38,324 nt of DNA from Verrucomicrobiia bacterium Tous-C4TDCM (GCA_002304315.1 NEUO01000018.1:1-38324); one strand, 5' to 3'. Shown: positions 1 to 9,877, counted from the stretch's first letter. Notes: generated by a model from the letters alone, not told the origin. Made by a program: numbers and translations.

Positions 1-2
1 CC

Positions 3-302
3 TGGGGCTCCTTCGCCTTCGAACACTGGAACTCCGCGATCGAGATCGGCCGGGCACCCGTGGGCTCCCCTTCCGCCTTCGCCGACAAGATGGGGAGGGG
101 CCCTTTCCCAACCAAGGAACCGCTACCGCCGGTCTGGTGGCCGGCGGTGGAGGCCAAGCGTGACTACTACGGCCGGCCCTATGTCCGGGTCCCGCACTGG
201 CTGCTGGTGTTGGCCTACATCGTAACGTGGTCTGCCGTCATTGGCGTCCGCCGACGGCACTGGATCAAGGCCCGCCAAGCCGCTCAGTTGACCACCTCGT
301 AA
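3..302 (+). CDS. C-terminal part of a protein starting before the window, with a predicted C-terminal TM segment; function unknown
   Basis: Frame open from the window edge to TAA at 302; hydrophobic stretch HWLLVLAYIVTWSAVIGV; convergent with the next gene. Confidence 0.5.
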   Translation, partial: WGSFAFEHWNSAIEIGRAPVGSPSAFADKMGRGPFPTKEPLPPVWWPAVEAKRDYYGRPYVRVPHWLLVLAYIVTWSAVIGVRRRHWIKARQAAQLTTS

Positions 303-3300
303 ACGATCCGCAGGAAGCGCTTCGAGCCAACGCGCGGAACCTCGTAACCGCCAGGGATGGCCTGCACCCCGTCGGTCGTCCAAGACTGGAGGCCTGCGGA
401 AGTCTCGGCCGAAAACACGATGCCCAGCGGCGGAGGTGGAACCATCAGCCGCATCGTGGTCGCGGTGAGCACCGGCTGCAGGCGGGGAAGCGAAGATGGG
501 TTGTTAGGAAGCGTCCCGAAGGCATACTCCCCGGCATTGTCCCAGCCGTCGCCATCAAGGTCTCCGGACGCCGCGGCATCCGGATCAGCCGGATCGGTGA
601 ACGTTGAAATCCACGCCGTGTAAGCGGAACGGATGACCAGGGTTCCGCTCGCGCTGCCGCTGTAGCCGGGTGATGTTACGGTCGCGGAAACGGCATAACT
701 TCCAGCATTGGAAGGCACCACCGGCGAGCCATCGTAGGTGACGGAAACCCCGATCCCGGCAGGATCGGTGATGACGGTGACAGGTTTCGCAAATCCATCG
801 AAGGTCACCACCAGATTCGACAGGGTGATCGACGCGGGTTGCACCGGCAGATCCTCGATGGCCAATGAGACCGAAGCGGGAGCAGCGGGTGCATAGCCGG
901 ACTGGTTGGCCGGTATCGAAAGCGTGGCCGATTCCGGACCTTCCGCGAGTCCATCGGCAATGGCGAAGATCTCGAGGTTGCTGCTGGTCTGGCCGGCGGG
1001 CAGCGGCATGGTGAGCGGAACCGAGAAGTCCGCCGCTCCGGCGGAACCGCTGCGTCCCAGAATGACGGTGACATCCGAGGCGAGGGGCAGCGGGGTCGAA
1101 AGCGTCAATGTCACGCCGGTACCCGGTGTTTGCTCCGAGAGCTGGGTTCCCGAAGCTGCGAGGGACAAGAGAGGCCGGAAAGGATCGGCAGTTTTCACCG
1201 TGGAGCTGAATTTCACATCGTCCACATTCCATCCGGTGACGGTCGTGGCGCTGTTATGGGCGAGCCGCCAGCGGAAAACGATGCTCTCACCTGCCCACGC
1301 GGCAGGCATCCGCACCCGGCTGGTGACGAAGGCGGCCACGGAACCGGTCCAGGCCTGGCGACCCCGGATCGCGGAACTGGAACCGAAAGAGATGCTTCCG
1401 TTGTAGTCGCCCGCTTCCACCGTCGCGGCGGAGTTCATGAGATCGAACCACGCGCCACCGTTGCGCGAGGCTTCCAGCACGCCGCCGTCCCGCGACGATT
1501 CCAACAGATAGCGGTGGCTGAATTCCAGCACGGTGCCGCCATCCGGCCCCACACCGACGGCGGGGGAAACAAGCAGCGCCTCGCCGTTCGGGCTGACCGA
1601 GGGCGAGAAGGCGGAGTTCGGAGTGCTGTTAGAACGATTGGTCGAGATCACCCACGGGCTGCCGGCACCGGAGACCGACTGGCTCCAACCTGCGGGTAGG
1701 ATGCTGCTGCCGTCGAAATTCTCATCGAGCAGGACAGCCGTCGTCGTAGTCCCCAGCGTCAACGGCAGACTCAGCACTTCCGCATAGCCCGGAGCTGCAA
1801 GCGAAAGCTGGAGATTCACCGTGTCACCGGGCGCCCCTCCGACCGCAAAGGTGAACTGCCGCTCGTCCGAAGCTCCGGGGGCGAGCGTTCCATAGTTCGC
1901 CGTCGGCGCGAAAAGCGTGGAGCCGGGGGGAGCGGAGAGCGTCGCAACCAGTCCGGATGCGGTCAGATCGCCCTCGTTCGTCAGCGTGAAACCATAGCGC
2001 ACCGTTTCGCCGGGATCCGGCACACCGTTCGTGCCGCTGTTCGACTCCGCATCCAGCCGCGTGGCGGTGACCGCCATCCGCGGAGCCGGCGGCGCGTCCA
2101 CCCGGAGCACCTCCATCCGGTAGAGTTGCGCCCGGTCCGTCGTGCCGCCCCGGACGCGAATGAAGTGGGTCCCGTCCGCAGGCAGTCGGAAGGTGACGAT
2201 TTCCTCCGTGACGCCCGCCGCTTGCGAAGGGGCGGTGGCGACAACCGTACTGCCGTTCGTCCCGAGGAGGTCCAGGACCAGGTCCTGCTGGGTCGTCGGG
2301 TCGAAGGGCGTGCCGCCGTCACAGTTGGGATACGCGGTCGGGGAGCCCTCGAGATAGGTGTCGTTGACCGGATCATTCGGCAAGACGGGGTCCGACGGGA
2401 TGATTCTCACGGTGACCTGATGGTCGCGCGTGCCGCTGAACGAGTAGTGATCGATGTCGCTGTTGTCATCGATGCTCAGCCACTGCCACGAGGCCTGGCT
2501 GCCGGTTGTTAGCGCGAGTGCCGTGGCATTGGCAGGTATGTCGTTGGTGCGGAGCGAACCGTGGACTTCCAGCGGGTCGCCGTAGTTCCGCTGGTGGGAG
2601 TAGATGTCGTCGAACTGCGAGCCGCGGAAGGAGGTGCTCAGCGAAGGTTCCATCAACTTCGTGTTATTGATCGGACAGACATGATCCAGGCCGAGCGAAT
2701 GCCCGATCTCATGCTCGATGACGTTGCGGAGCCGGATCGAGTTGTTGCTGATCGTGTTATAAAAGGTGTCGTCGGTATCGATCACAATGTCACCGCCGTC
2801 CGGAAAATAGGCATACGCGAGGGTATTGCTGTTGCCGTCGATGGGGTGCCCGCTGACCCGGATATCACCGCGCAGGCCGAGGGCACCGGGAAGCGAGCCG
2901 TCGGCGATGCCCGTGCCATCGTCCGCCGGCTCGTAGACGAAACGCAGGCCCGAGTTTGCCGCGAGATTGTCGAAGGTGGCTTGGAACACCGCGAACCACG
3001 GTTGGTCCCGCGGGTCGCCGGCCGCGCTGCCCCCGTAAATCTCGGCAAGCCGGGCGCGCAGCGTGCTGTTCGCGGCCGGCTCGCCGACCCCGCCGCTGAC
3101 CGGGGTGCCGTCGGGTACGATGCTCCACGTGAGCGTCACCGGCAGGCCCTGTGTGTTTTGCCCACTGCCGTTCGTCGCCGTGCGAAACCAGTGGGGGCCG
3201 ACTTGCAGTGCCTTCAAACCCAGGCCGGCCACGCTGCCGATCTGGTGCTCGACCCTCCGATAGGCGCGGACAATTTTCTCCGGAGTGCCGGGAGCCCAGC

Positions 3301-3757
3301 AACGTATGGCGGGGGTGTCGGAAGTCGCCAGTTGCCCGGCATACATCGCCAGCGACACCCGGTGCTCCGGCGGTAAATCCGCGAATGATCCGGCATCGCC
3401 GAGGATGCGGTCGAGCACCTCGAGCTTCCTCGCCCGGCGCTGCTCCGGGCTGAGTTCGCGGGCCGCAAGCTGCTCGGAAAGCGGCACCGGCAGGCCCGTG
3501 GCCGCCATCGTGGCATGGCCGGCGACCCGGGCCGCGGACTCGCTGTCCTCGATCGGCGCGGTCGTGCCGGATGCCTGGCCCGGTCGGGCATCGGAACTGC
3601 GGATTGCCTTTGACGGAAGCGGGGTAAGCCCTGCCTCGGATTGCGTATCGTTGCGGAACACCAGCCCGACAAAAGTCAGCAGCGCAAAGAGGGTGAGCAA
3701 GGGCGCTTGGGATCGCTTCACGTCGCAGGACCATAAATGATTCATTCGAAGTGACAA
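284..3757 (-). CDS. Secreted matrixin-like zinc metalloprotease with Calx-beta/MBG-like repeats
   Basis: N-terminal signal/TM segment; HEIGHSLGLDH zinc motif (HExxHxxGxxH); PPC-like region; C-terminal DLDGDGWDNAGEYAFGT motif. Confidence 0.85.
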   Translation of the reverse strand: MSLRMNHLWSCDVKRSQAPLLTLFALLTFVGLVFRNDTQSEAGLTPLPSKAIRSSDARPGQASGTTAPIEDSESAARVAGHATMAATGLPVPLSEQLAARELSPEQRRARKLEVLDRILGDAGSFADLPPEHRVSLAMYAGQLATSDTPAIRCWAPGTPEKIVRAYRRVEHQIGSVAGLGLKALQVGPHWFRTATNGSGQNTQGLPVTLTWSIVPDGTPVSGGVGEPAANSTLRARLAEIYGGSAAGDPRDQPWFAVFQATFDNLAANSGLRFVYEPADDGTGIADGSLPGALGLRGDIRVSGHPIDGNSNTLAYAYFPDGGDIVIDTDDTFYNTISNNSIRLRNVIEHEIGHSLGLDHVCPINNTKLMEPSLSTSFRGSQFDDIYSHQRNYGDPLEVHGSLRTNDIPANATALALTTGSQASWQWLSIDDNSDIDHYSFSGTRDHQVTVRIIPSDPVLPNDPVNDTYLEGSPTAYPNCDGGTPFDPTTQQDLVLDLLGTNGSTVVATAPSQAAGVTEEIVTFRLPADGTHFIRVRGGTTDRAQLYRMEVLRVDAPPAPRMAVTATRLDAESNSGTNGVPDPGETVRYGFTLTNEGDLTASGLVATLSAPPGSTLFAPTANYGTLAPGASDERQFTFAVGGAPGDTVNLQLSLAAPGYAEVLSLPLTLGTTTTAVLLDENFDGSSILPAGWSQSVSGAGSPWVISTNRSNSTPNSAFSPSVSPNGEALLVSPAVGVGPDGGTVLEFSHRYLLESSRDGGVLEASRNGGAWFDLMNSAATVEAGDYNGSISFGSSSAIRGRQAWTGSVAAFVTSRVRMPAAWAGESIVFRWRLAHNSATTVTGWNVDDVKFSSTVKTADPFRPLLSLAASGTQLSEQTPGTGVTLTLSTPLPLASDVTVILGRSGSAGAADFSVPLTMPLPAGQTSSNLEIFAIADGLAEGPESATLSIPANQSGYAPAAPASVSLAIEDLPVQPASITLSNLVVTFDGFAKPVTVITDPAGIGVSVTYDGSPVVPSNAGSYAVSATVTSPGYSGSASGTLVIRSAYTAWISTFTDPADPDAAASGDLDGDGWDNAGEYAFGTLPNNPSSLPRLQPVLTATTMRLMVPPPPLGIVFSAETSAGLQSWTTDGVQAIPGGYEVPRVGSKRFLRIVYEVVN

Positions 3758-3785
3758 GGGACCTTGTCAGGCAGCCCCCGGGCAC

Positions 3786-3819
3786 GAAAAAGCCGGGAAG
3801 GTTTCCCTCCCCGGCTTGG
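3786..3819 (-). terminator. Rho-independent terminator downstream of rpsA
   Basis: Minus strand: AAGCCGGGGAGGGAAACCTTCCCGGCTTTTTCG hairpin plus T run. Confidence 0.75.
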
Positions 3820-3844
3820 AATCTTTCGTTCGACCCGCTGCGGA

Positions 3845-5551
3845 TCAATCTTCCGACGGGCTCCACTCTTCGGTGGAGAGCGATGCCAGATTGAAGGCCT
3901 GTTCGAGACCCACCATTTCGGAGGACGGGCGCAGGCTTTCGAAGCTGGCGCTCTCCTTCTTGAGATCGGCCTCGTTGTAGTTCACGGCCTTGATCGAGAG
4001 GCCGATGCGGCGCTCGACCTTGTCCACCTTGATCACGCGGGCTTCGACCTCGTCGCCGACCTTGATCACGTCCTTGACCTTCTCCACGTGGTCCTCGCTG
4101 AGCTGCGAGATGTGGATGAGGCCGTCGATGTCGCCATCGAGGCTGATGAACGCGCCAAAGGAGGCGATCTTCGCGACGGTGCCCTTGACCAGGTCACCGA
4201 CCTTGAAGCGCTCGTCGATGTGGCTCCATGGATCGTCCTCAAGCTGCTTGAGACCGAGCGACACGCGCTGGTTCGGCTTGTCGATGGAAAGCACGATCGC
4301 TTCCACTTCGTCGTTCTTCTTGAGAACTTCGGAGGGGTGATTGATCTTGCGGGTCCAGGACATGTCCGAGACGTGGACCATGCCGTCGATGCCTTCTTCG
4401 AGTTCGACGAAGGCGCCGTAAGCGGTGAGGTTGCGGACGGGGCCCTTGATGGTGGCACCGATCGGGTAGCGGCTCTCGATTTCGTCCCAAGGATTCGGCT
4501 CGAGCTGGCGGACACCGAGGGAGATCTTCTGCTCCTCGATGCTGATGCCGAGCACGACGGCCTCGATGACCTGGTCGAGTTCGAGCACGTCGCTCGGGCG
4601 GGTGATGCGCTTGACCCAGGAAAGCTCGGACACGTGGACCAGGCCTTCGACACCGCGCTCGAGTTCGATGAACGCGCCGTAAGGCAGGAGCTTGGTGACC
4701 TTGCCCTTGACGTTGGAGCCGATGGCGAACTTGCGCTCGATGTCTTCCCAAGGATTGTCGGACATTTGCTTCAGGCCGAGGGAGACGCGCTCCTTCTCGC
4801 GGTCGACGTCGAGAATAACGACGTCCACCGGCTGGCCGATGATGAGCATTTCCGAAGGGTGGTTGATCCGGCCCCACGACATGTCGGTGATGTGGAGCAG
4901 GCCGTCCATGCCCTGCAGGTCGACGAACGCACCGAAGTCGGTGATGTTCTTGACCGCGCCGGTGACCTTGTCGCCGACCTTGACGCTCTGGAGGAAGTGC
5001 TGGCGAAGCTCCGCGCGCTCGGCTTCGATGACTTCGCGGCGGGAGAGCACGATGTTCTTCCGCTCGTCGTTGACCTTGACGATTTTGAATTCGTAGACGT
5101 TGCCGACGTATTCGTTGAGATCCTTGGGCGGGATGATGTCGACCTGGGAGCCGGGAAGGAAGGCTTCGACACCGACGTTGACGGTGAGGCCGCCCTTGAC
5201 GACCGCCTTGACCTTGCCGCGGACGAGACCGCCGTCCTGGAAGACCTTGACGATCTTTTCCCAGTTCTGCTTGTGGGCGGCTTTCTCCTTCGAGAGGACG
5301 ACCATGCCCTCGTCGTTTTCGAGGCGCTCGAGGAGCACTTCGACTTCATCGCCGGCTTCGATTTCCTCATCCTCGAACTCGTTCGATGGAATGGCGCCCT
5401 CGGACTTGTAGCCGATGTCGACGAGGACGACTTGCGGGCGGATCTCGATGATCGTGCCCTTGACGATGGTTCCTTCGCGGAACTCGCGGAACTTGGCGTC
5501 GATGAGATCGCTGAGTTCCTGGTTGGTATTTTCAAGCACTGCGGTGCTCAT
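3845..5551 (-). CDS. rpsA: 30S ribosomal protein S1
   Basis: Repeated S1 domains (VKGTVAKIASFGAFISLDGDIDGLIHISQLS etc.); probable start MSTAVLENTNQELSDLIDAKFREF, inside the longer ORF given in the track. Confidence 0.93.
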   Translation of the reverse strand: MSTAVLENTNQELSDLIDAKFREFREGTIVKGTIIEIRPQVVLVDIGYKSEGAIPSNEFEDEEIEAGDEVEVLLERLENDEGMVVLSKEKAAHKQNWEKIVKVFQDGGLVRGKVKAVVKGGLTVNVGVEAFLPGSQVDIIPPKDLNEYVGNVYEFKIVKVNDERKNIVLSRREVIEAERAELRQHFLQSVKVGDKVTGAVKNITDFGAFVDLQGMDGLLHITDMSWGRINHPSEMLIIGQPVDVVILDVDREKERVSLGLKQMSDNPWEDIERKFAIGSNVKGKVTKLLPYGAFIELERGVEGLVHVSELSWVKRITRPSDVLELDQVIEAVVLGISIEEQKISLGVRQLEPNPWDEIESRYPIGATIKGPVRNLTAYGAFVELEEGIDGMVHVSDMSWTRKINHPSEVLKKNDEVEAIVLSIDKPNQRVSLGLKQLEDDPWSHIDERFKVGDLVKGTVAKIASFGAFISLDGDIDGLIHISQLSEDHVEKVKDVIKVGDEVEARVIKVDKVERRIGLSIKAVNYNEADLKKESASFESLRPSSEMVGLEQAFNLASLSTEEWSPSED

Positions 5552-5766
5552 GTTGGTAGCGGGGTTGGGGTTAGGTTGGTTTGGTTTCGCTTTTCCTTCC
5601 GGCAAATGCCCCGGTGGAAGAACTGGCGGGCCACGGGGCTCCAACTGCACGCCAGCAAACTGAAAGGTGAAACGGGGCCGCGAAGCTAGAGGCCCGGACC
5701 GGCATGGCAAGCCGAAAATCCCCGGTTTTCAGGGAGTTCCGGGGGCGGCGGCGGGGGGACGCGCTT

Positions 5767-5874
5767 GGATTGACGATTGAGGAATGTTGATTTTCGATTG
5801 TTGAATTGACCGAAAGGCAAAATCTTCTACCTCCAATCAAAAATCAACATTCCTCAATCATCAATCGTCAATCC
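5767..5874. repeat. Inverted repeat whose arms are built of heptamers (AATCNNC-type)
   Basis: Left arm GGATTGACGATTGAGGAATGTTGATTTT (5767-5794); right arm AAAATCAACATTCCTCAATCATCAATCGTCAATCC (5840-5874). The reverse complement of the right arm equals the left arm plus one 7-nt unit. Confidence 0.85.
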
Positions 5875-5910
5875 TCCCCGAGGTCGGCCAAACTGCGCAT
5901 CCCTTCGGAG

Positions 5911-7026
5911 CTACTTCGCGCCAAGCAGCTTCACCATCGCCTGGCCCATTGCTTCGCCGACGTCCATGTAAACCTCGGCCTTGCCGCCGTAGTGGCCGTT
6001 GCCGCTGCCACCTTGCGCCATGGGATTTGTATAAATGGTCGCGACGTTGCCTTTGAACTCGGGGTATCTGCCTGAGGTGCCGTCCACGGCGAGATGGGCT
6101 TCGAGGATCTTGCCGCCGTTGCCGCCGCCGCCCTTTGCGGACTCACCCATCGTGCCGAGCACGAAGGGCGCGCTGGGGGCGTTGAAGTCCTTGCGCAAGG
6201 CCTTGATGAGCTGGACCAGATTTTTCTCATAGTGAGCCGCCCAGACTGGATTGCCGGCGTCCTTTTCACCCTGCCAGTAAAAGAAGCCGCCCACCTCGTA
6301 GGTCTTCGCGTCGGGGTAGTGCTTCCCGATATCCGCAAGCACCTTCCTGGTATCCGAGGTGTCATCGTCATACTGTTTGCCGGCATACCAGCCCGCCGGT
6401 TGATCCCCCTTCAGGGTTATCGTCCCCTCTTTGATGACGGGCGGACTTGGTTCGGTTCCTTTGGCCCATGAATCCGGAGCATCTCTATATCCGGCATACA
6501 CTTTCCCTCCTTCTTCAAACCGCGTGCTTCCAGGAGGCAGAAGATGCCAGCCAAGGGCGCGGTTGCCGATGCAGCTCTTGAGAATCATCACGGGTGCATC
6601 GACCGCATCGCCGACCCGATGTCCGATCCCGAACTCCGGCCCGATGGTGCCGCCCTTGATGCCCAACCACTCGTTATTCATCAACCCGTCTCCCTGCATC
6701 ATCCGGACGAACCGAACATCCTTTCGCTCGGACCAGTTGCCGGCCTCGTCCACAAGATAGGAATACTTCATCTTGCTCTTCACCGCATGCTCGAGGGATC
6801 CCTCGGGTCCGGCTTTGCCCTCAGCGCTGATCCTGCCGAGGCCGACCATGTTCGACTGGCCGAGCAGGATGAAGACTTTCACGGGTTTGCTCATGTCGGC
6901 GGCCCTGCCGTCCGGCTTCGGGATCGGCGGTTCCGCCGCCGAGACCATGGCCGACGGCGGACCGAGTGCCGCGAACACGATGAATGTCAGAGCAAAAGCA
7001 CGGCAGGTAATGAGGTTTGGGTTCAT
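5911..7026 (-). CDS. Sialate O-acetylesterase/SASA-domain carbohydrate esterase, secreted
   Basis: Signal peptide; KVFILLGQSNMVGLG block I of the SASA family. Confidence 0.85.
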   Translation of the reverse strand: MNPNLITCRAFALTFIVFAALGPPSAMVSAAEPPIPKPDGRAADMSKPVKVFILLGQSNMVGLGRISAEGKAGPEGSLEHAVKSKMKYSYLVDEAGNWSERKDVRFVRMMQGDGLMNNEWLGIKGGTIGPEFGIGHRVGDAVDAPVMILKSCIGNRALGWHLLPPGSTRFEEGGKVYAGYRDAPDSWAKGTEPSPPVIKEGTITLKGDQPAGWYAGKQYDDDTSDTRKVLADIGKHYPDAKTYEVGGFFYWQGEKDAGNPVWAAHYEKNLVQLIKALRKDFNAPSAPFVLGTMGESAKGGGGNGGKILEAHLAVDGTSGRYPEFKGNVATIYTNPMAQGGSGNGHYGGKAEVYMDVGEAMGQAMVKLLGAK

Positions 7027-7244
7027 GGGTGGGATTCTGGAACCGGAAAATCTCCGGAAGGGAAGTGCGTGGAAACCCTTACGCCGTGGCAGGGGATCAC
7101 TTTCATGGTGCCGAACAATCGCTCCCGACGGCCTGCCAACCGGCGCATCCCCCTGGAGACCATGCCGTCCCGCTACCCCGGATTCGTCCCAAAGTCCGCC
7201 GCGGGCGGCGGGAAATGCAGAATTGCGACTGCCGGGCGGGGGAG

Positions 7245-7679
7245 CTACTTCGCTTTATCCCGGATGCTCTTGGTGACAGCGACTCTCTCTTTTCCTGTCG
7301 TTTTCTCCGATGCATCCATCAGCGCACTCAAATTTTTGGTCTTGGTGGGCAGTTCCTCGATCAGCGCTAAATCGCGGCCCAGGTTTTTTTCCAGCTTGGG
7401 TGGCGGAGCTGACAGGGTCCTATCCACAACGAGCGCGACGGAGGCTTCACCGCGCAGCGCCTTGGAGTAGGGGCATGTTTGGTGAGCTTGTTCCATGATT
7501 CGCCGTGCTTGATCGGGATCCATGCCGGGGAGCAGCGCATGGAGCTCGATGGCCAGGCCGTAGGCCCCCTCCCCATCCTCGACCAAACTCACCATGGCGC
7601 GCACGGTGGATCCTTGGATCGGAGTGCCGAGCTTCTTGGCCGCATTGACCAAGGCACCGTGGTAACAAGCGGAATTCAT
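7245..7679 (-). CDS. Ohr/OsmC-family peroxiredoxin-like protein, apparently N-terminally truncated
   Basis: NSACYHGAL and AHQTCPYSKALRGE match the two catalytic Cys regions of Ohr; the usual N-terminal ~50 aa is absent. Confidence 0.6.
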   Translation of the reverse strand: MNSACYHGALVNAAKKLGTPIQGSTVRAMVSLVEDGEGAYGLAIELHALLPGMDPDQARRIMEQAHQTCPYSKALRGEASVALVVDRTLSAPPPKLEKNLGRDLALIEELPTKTKNLSALMDASEKTTGKERVAVTKSIRDKAK

Positions 7680-7707
7680 GGAGATAGAATGATCGATGGG
7701 GATGCGA

Positions 7708-8499
7708 TTACTTCTGGCGCGGTGATTCGAGTTCGTCGCCCGGCGCCTTCCGGCCTTTGCGCATTTCTGTCACGGCGTCCATCAACGTCAGTGCGGCGCT
7801 CCTCGCCTCTTCCATGAACGCAGTGTCACGATCCAGTGCCTCATGGCTGGTGGCGTAGGGTTCGTAATAGCCGATGTAGCGATCAAAGACCGCGGCAGCT
7901 CCGGCGGGGGCGAGTTCCATATCGGTCAGCCAGTCGTGGATCTGGCCCATGTAATGATTGGGATAGCAGGAACACGGCCAGTGGCAGAGCGGCATGGCGG
8001 TGGAGACGCACGCTTTGCAAGGGTGAATCTGGCGGCCGTATTCGGAGTTGATCCGGCTCAGATCGAGGAAGTCCACGGTGAAGCCGCTGTTCCTTTCGAT
8101 GCATTCGCGCACCTCTGTGGTCACCCGGAATGTTTTCGCCATCTCACCGGGGCAGGTTTCATCGGTGCGTGGCGAGGCGGAAATCAGAAGGATGCGCGAC
8201 TTGCCGCCGTGATCCTCGAAGCGCTGCTGAGCCTCCTTTATGGCCGCTCGCGTTTCCAGCCATTCGAGCGGGAGTTCATGCTCCGGATCGGCAAACTCCG
8301 GCCCGGCCTTCCGCGAGTGCGGGCTTTTTCGACTGTCCTCGTAAGCCTCCCACGCGATGGTCGTAAGCCGCTCGACTTCCGGTGTCGGAGCGTCGAAAGC
8401 AGGGTCCGCAAACTGCGCCCGGTAGCGGTGCTCGAACTCCGAGCGCGACAGTCGGGTCGAACCTTGACCGGTGCGAACCGTGGGTAATTCGTTGCTCAT
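7708..8499 (-). CDS. NAD(P)H-dependent flavin oxidoreductase-like protein with apparent internal deletion
   Basis: KSRILLISASPRTDETCPGEMAKTF and CKACVSTAMPLCHWPCSCYPNH at the N-terminal half; DRYIGYYEPYATSHEALDRDTAF at the C-terminal end. Confidence 0.65.
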   Translation of the reverse strand: MSNELPTVRTGQGSTRLSRSEFEHRYRAQFADPAFDAPTPEVERLTTIAWEAYEDSRKSPHSRKAGPEFADPEHELPLEWLETRAAIKEAQQRFEDHGGKSRILLISASPRTDETCPGEMAKTFRVTTEVRECIERNSGFTVDFLDLSRINSEYGRQIHPCKACVSTAMPLCHWPCSCYPNHYMGQIHDWLTDMELAPAGAAAVFDRYIGYYEPYATSHEALDRDTAFMEEARSAALTLMDAVTEMRKGRKAPGDELESPRQK

Positions 8500-8795
8500 A
8501 GGGGATGCGAGGCAAGTGCCGAAGCCGGTCACGGTTTTCAGCTGGGGAGATAGGGGAGTTGGAGGTTGTGCTTGCTGCAGCGATGACCACTGTATCCCGA
8601 ACGCTAGGCGTGGCTATGGGGTCCAACCCTACCTTTCCAAAAAGGGACGATGCCAAGGAGGATTGCCATTTTCCGCAAGGGTCTCCCATTTCACGACCGC
8701 CAGCGCTTCCAAGCCTGCTCCGCGGCGACCGGCACCCTTTTAAAAACTTCCCTTGCCTCCCTGCCGCGCCCCCGCTATCCCCGCCGCCCCGCACG

Positions 8796-9683
8796 ATGCC
8801 GGAAAGCCCCGACAGAACCCTCAAGCTGGCCATTCCCAAGGGATCCTTGGAAGCGCCGACCCTCGACCTTCTCGCGAAGGCCGGCTACGAGGTTTATGTC
8901 TCGTCACGTGGTTTGCGGCCCTCGTCGAACGACCCGGAGCTGGATCTCTACCTGATCCGCGCCCAGGAAGTCGCCCGCTACATCGACCAGGGCTTTCTCG
9001 ACTGCGGCATCACCGGTCTCGACTGGGCCAGTGAATTCTCGGACAACCTCGTCGACCTCGTCGAGTTGCCGTTTTCACGCGCCTCCGCCATGCCGACCCG
9101 CTGGGTCCTGGTGGTCCCGGAAGACTCGCCGGTCCGCAAGCCGGAAGACCTTGAAGGCAAGCGGATCGCGACGGAGGGTGTGGCAATCACCGAGCGATAC
9201 CTGAAGGCAAAGGGGATCAATGCCGAAGTCGAGTTTTCCTGGGGTGCGACCGAAGTGAAGGTGCCGGACCTGGTCGACGCCATCGTCGATGTCACCGAAA
9301 CCGGTTCCTCGATCAAGGCCAACAAGCTGCGGATCGTTGACACCTTGTTGACCTCCTTTCCCCACTTCTACGCCAGCCAGGCTGCCTCGGCTGACCCGTG
9401 GAAGCGCCAGAAAATGGAGCGCCTGACCCTCCTTCTGAAGGCCGCGCTCGAAGCCCGCGACAAAGTGGGCTTGAAAATGAATCTTCCCGCGGACAAGTTG
9501 CCCGCCCTGCTCGAACTCCTGCCCGCGATGCGCCGGCCGACCGTGTCCCACCTCTCGGAAGAGGGCTGGGTGGCTGTCGAAACGGTCATCTGCGAAAAGA
9601 TCGTCCGAGACATCATCCCGACGCTCAAGGAACTCGGTGCCGAAGGCATCATCGAGTATCCGCTGAACAAGATCGTCCCCTGA
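8796..9683 (+). CDS. hisG: ATP phosphoribosyltransferase with C-terminal HisG_C-like domain
   Basis: LKLAIPKGSLEAPTLDLLAKAGY, DCGITGLDWASE, C-terminal EKIVRDIIPTLKELGAEGIIEYPLNKI. Confidence 0.93.
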   Translation: MPESPDRTLKLAIPKGSLEAPTLDLLAKAGYEVYVSSRGLRPSSNDPELDLYLIRAQEVARYIDQGFLDCGITGLDWASEFSDNLVDLVELPFSRASAMPTRWVLVVPEDSPVRKPEDLEGKRIATEGVAITERYLKAKGINAEVEFSWGATEVKVPDLVDAIVDVTETGSSIKANKLRIVDTLLTSFPHFYASQAASADPWKRQKMERLTLLLKAALEARDKVGLKMNLPADKLPALLELLPAMRRPTVSHLSEEGWVAVETVICEKIVRDIIPTLKELGAEGIIEYPLNKIVP

Positions 9684-9719
9684 AATTTTCCCATCCACCC
9701 GTAACTACCAAGCACCACC

Positions 9720-9824
9720 ATGGGCTCGCTGAAGAAACGCCGTAAGACCAAGATCAACAAGCACAAGCGCAAGAAGCGCATGAAGCAGAACCGCCATAAA
9801 AAGCGCCTGCGTTACAAGTCCTAG
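9720..9824 (+). CDS. 34-aa AURKAIP1/COX24-domain (bS22/mS38-like) basic protein
   Basis: Translation MGSLKKRRKTKINKHKRKKRMKQNRHKKRLRYKS; same architecture as the family; below the length cutoff of the ORF track. Confidence 0.85.
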   Translation: MGSLKKRRKTKINKHKRKKRMKQNRHKKRLRYKS

Positions 9825-9877
9825 TGGCTTGCGTGCCACGGGCGTGACCCGTGCTTGAAGTGAAATGTTCTTCCCGA

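Noticed and set aside
3764-5689. 641-aa plus-strand ORF opposite rpsA
   Set aside because: Antisense shadow of a clear S1 gene; acidic low-complexity translation caused by codon bias.
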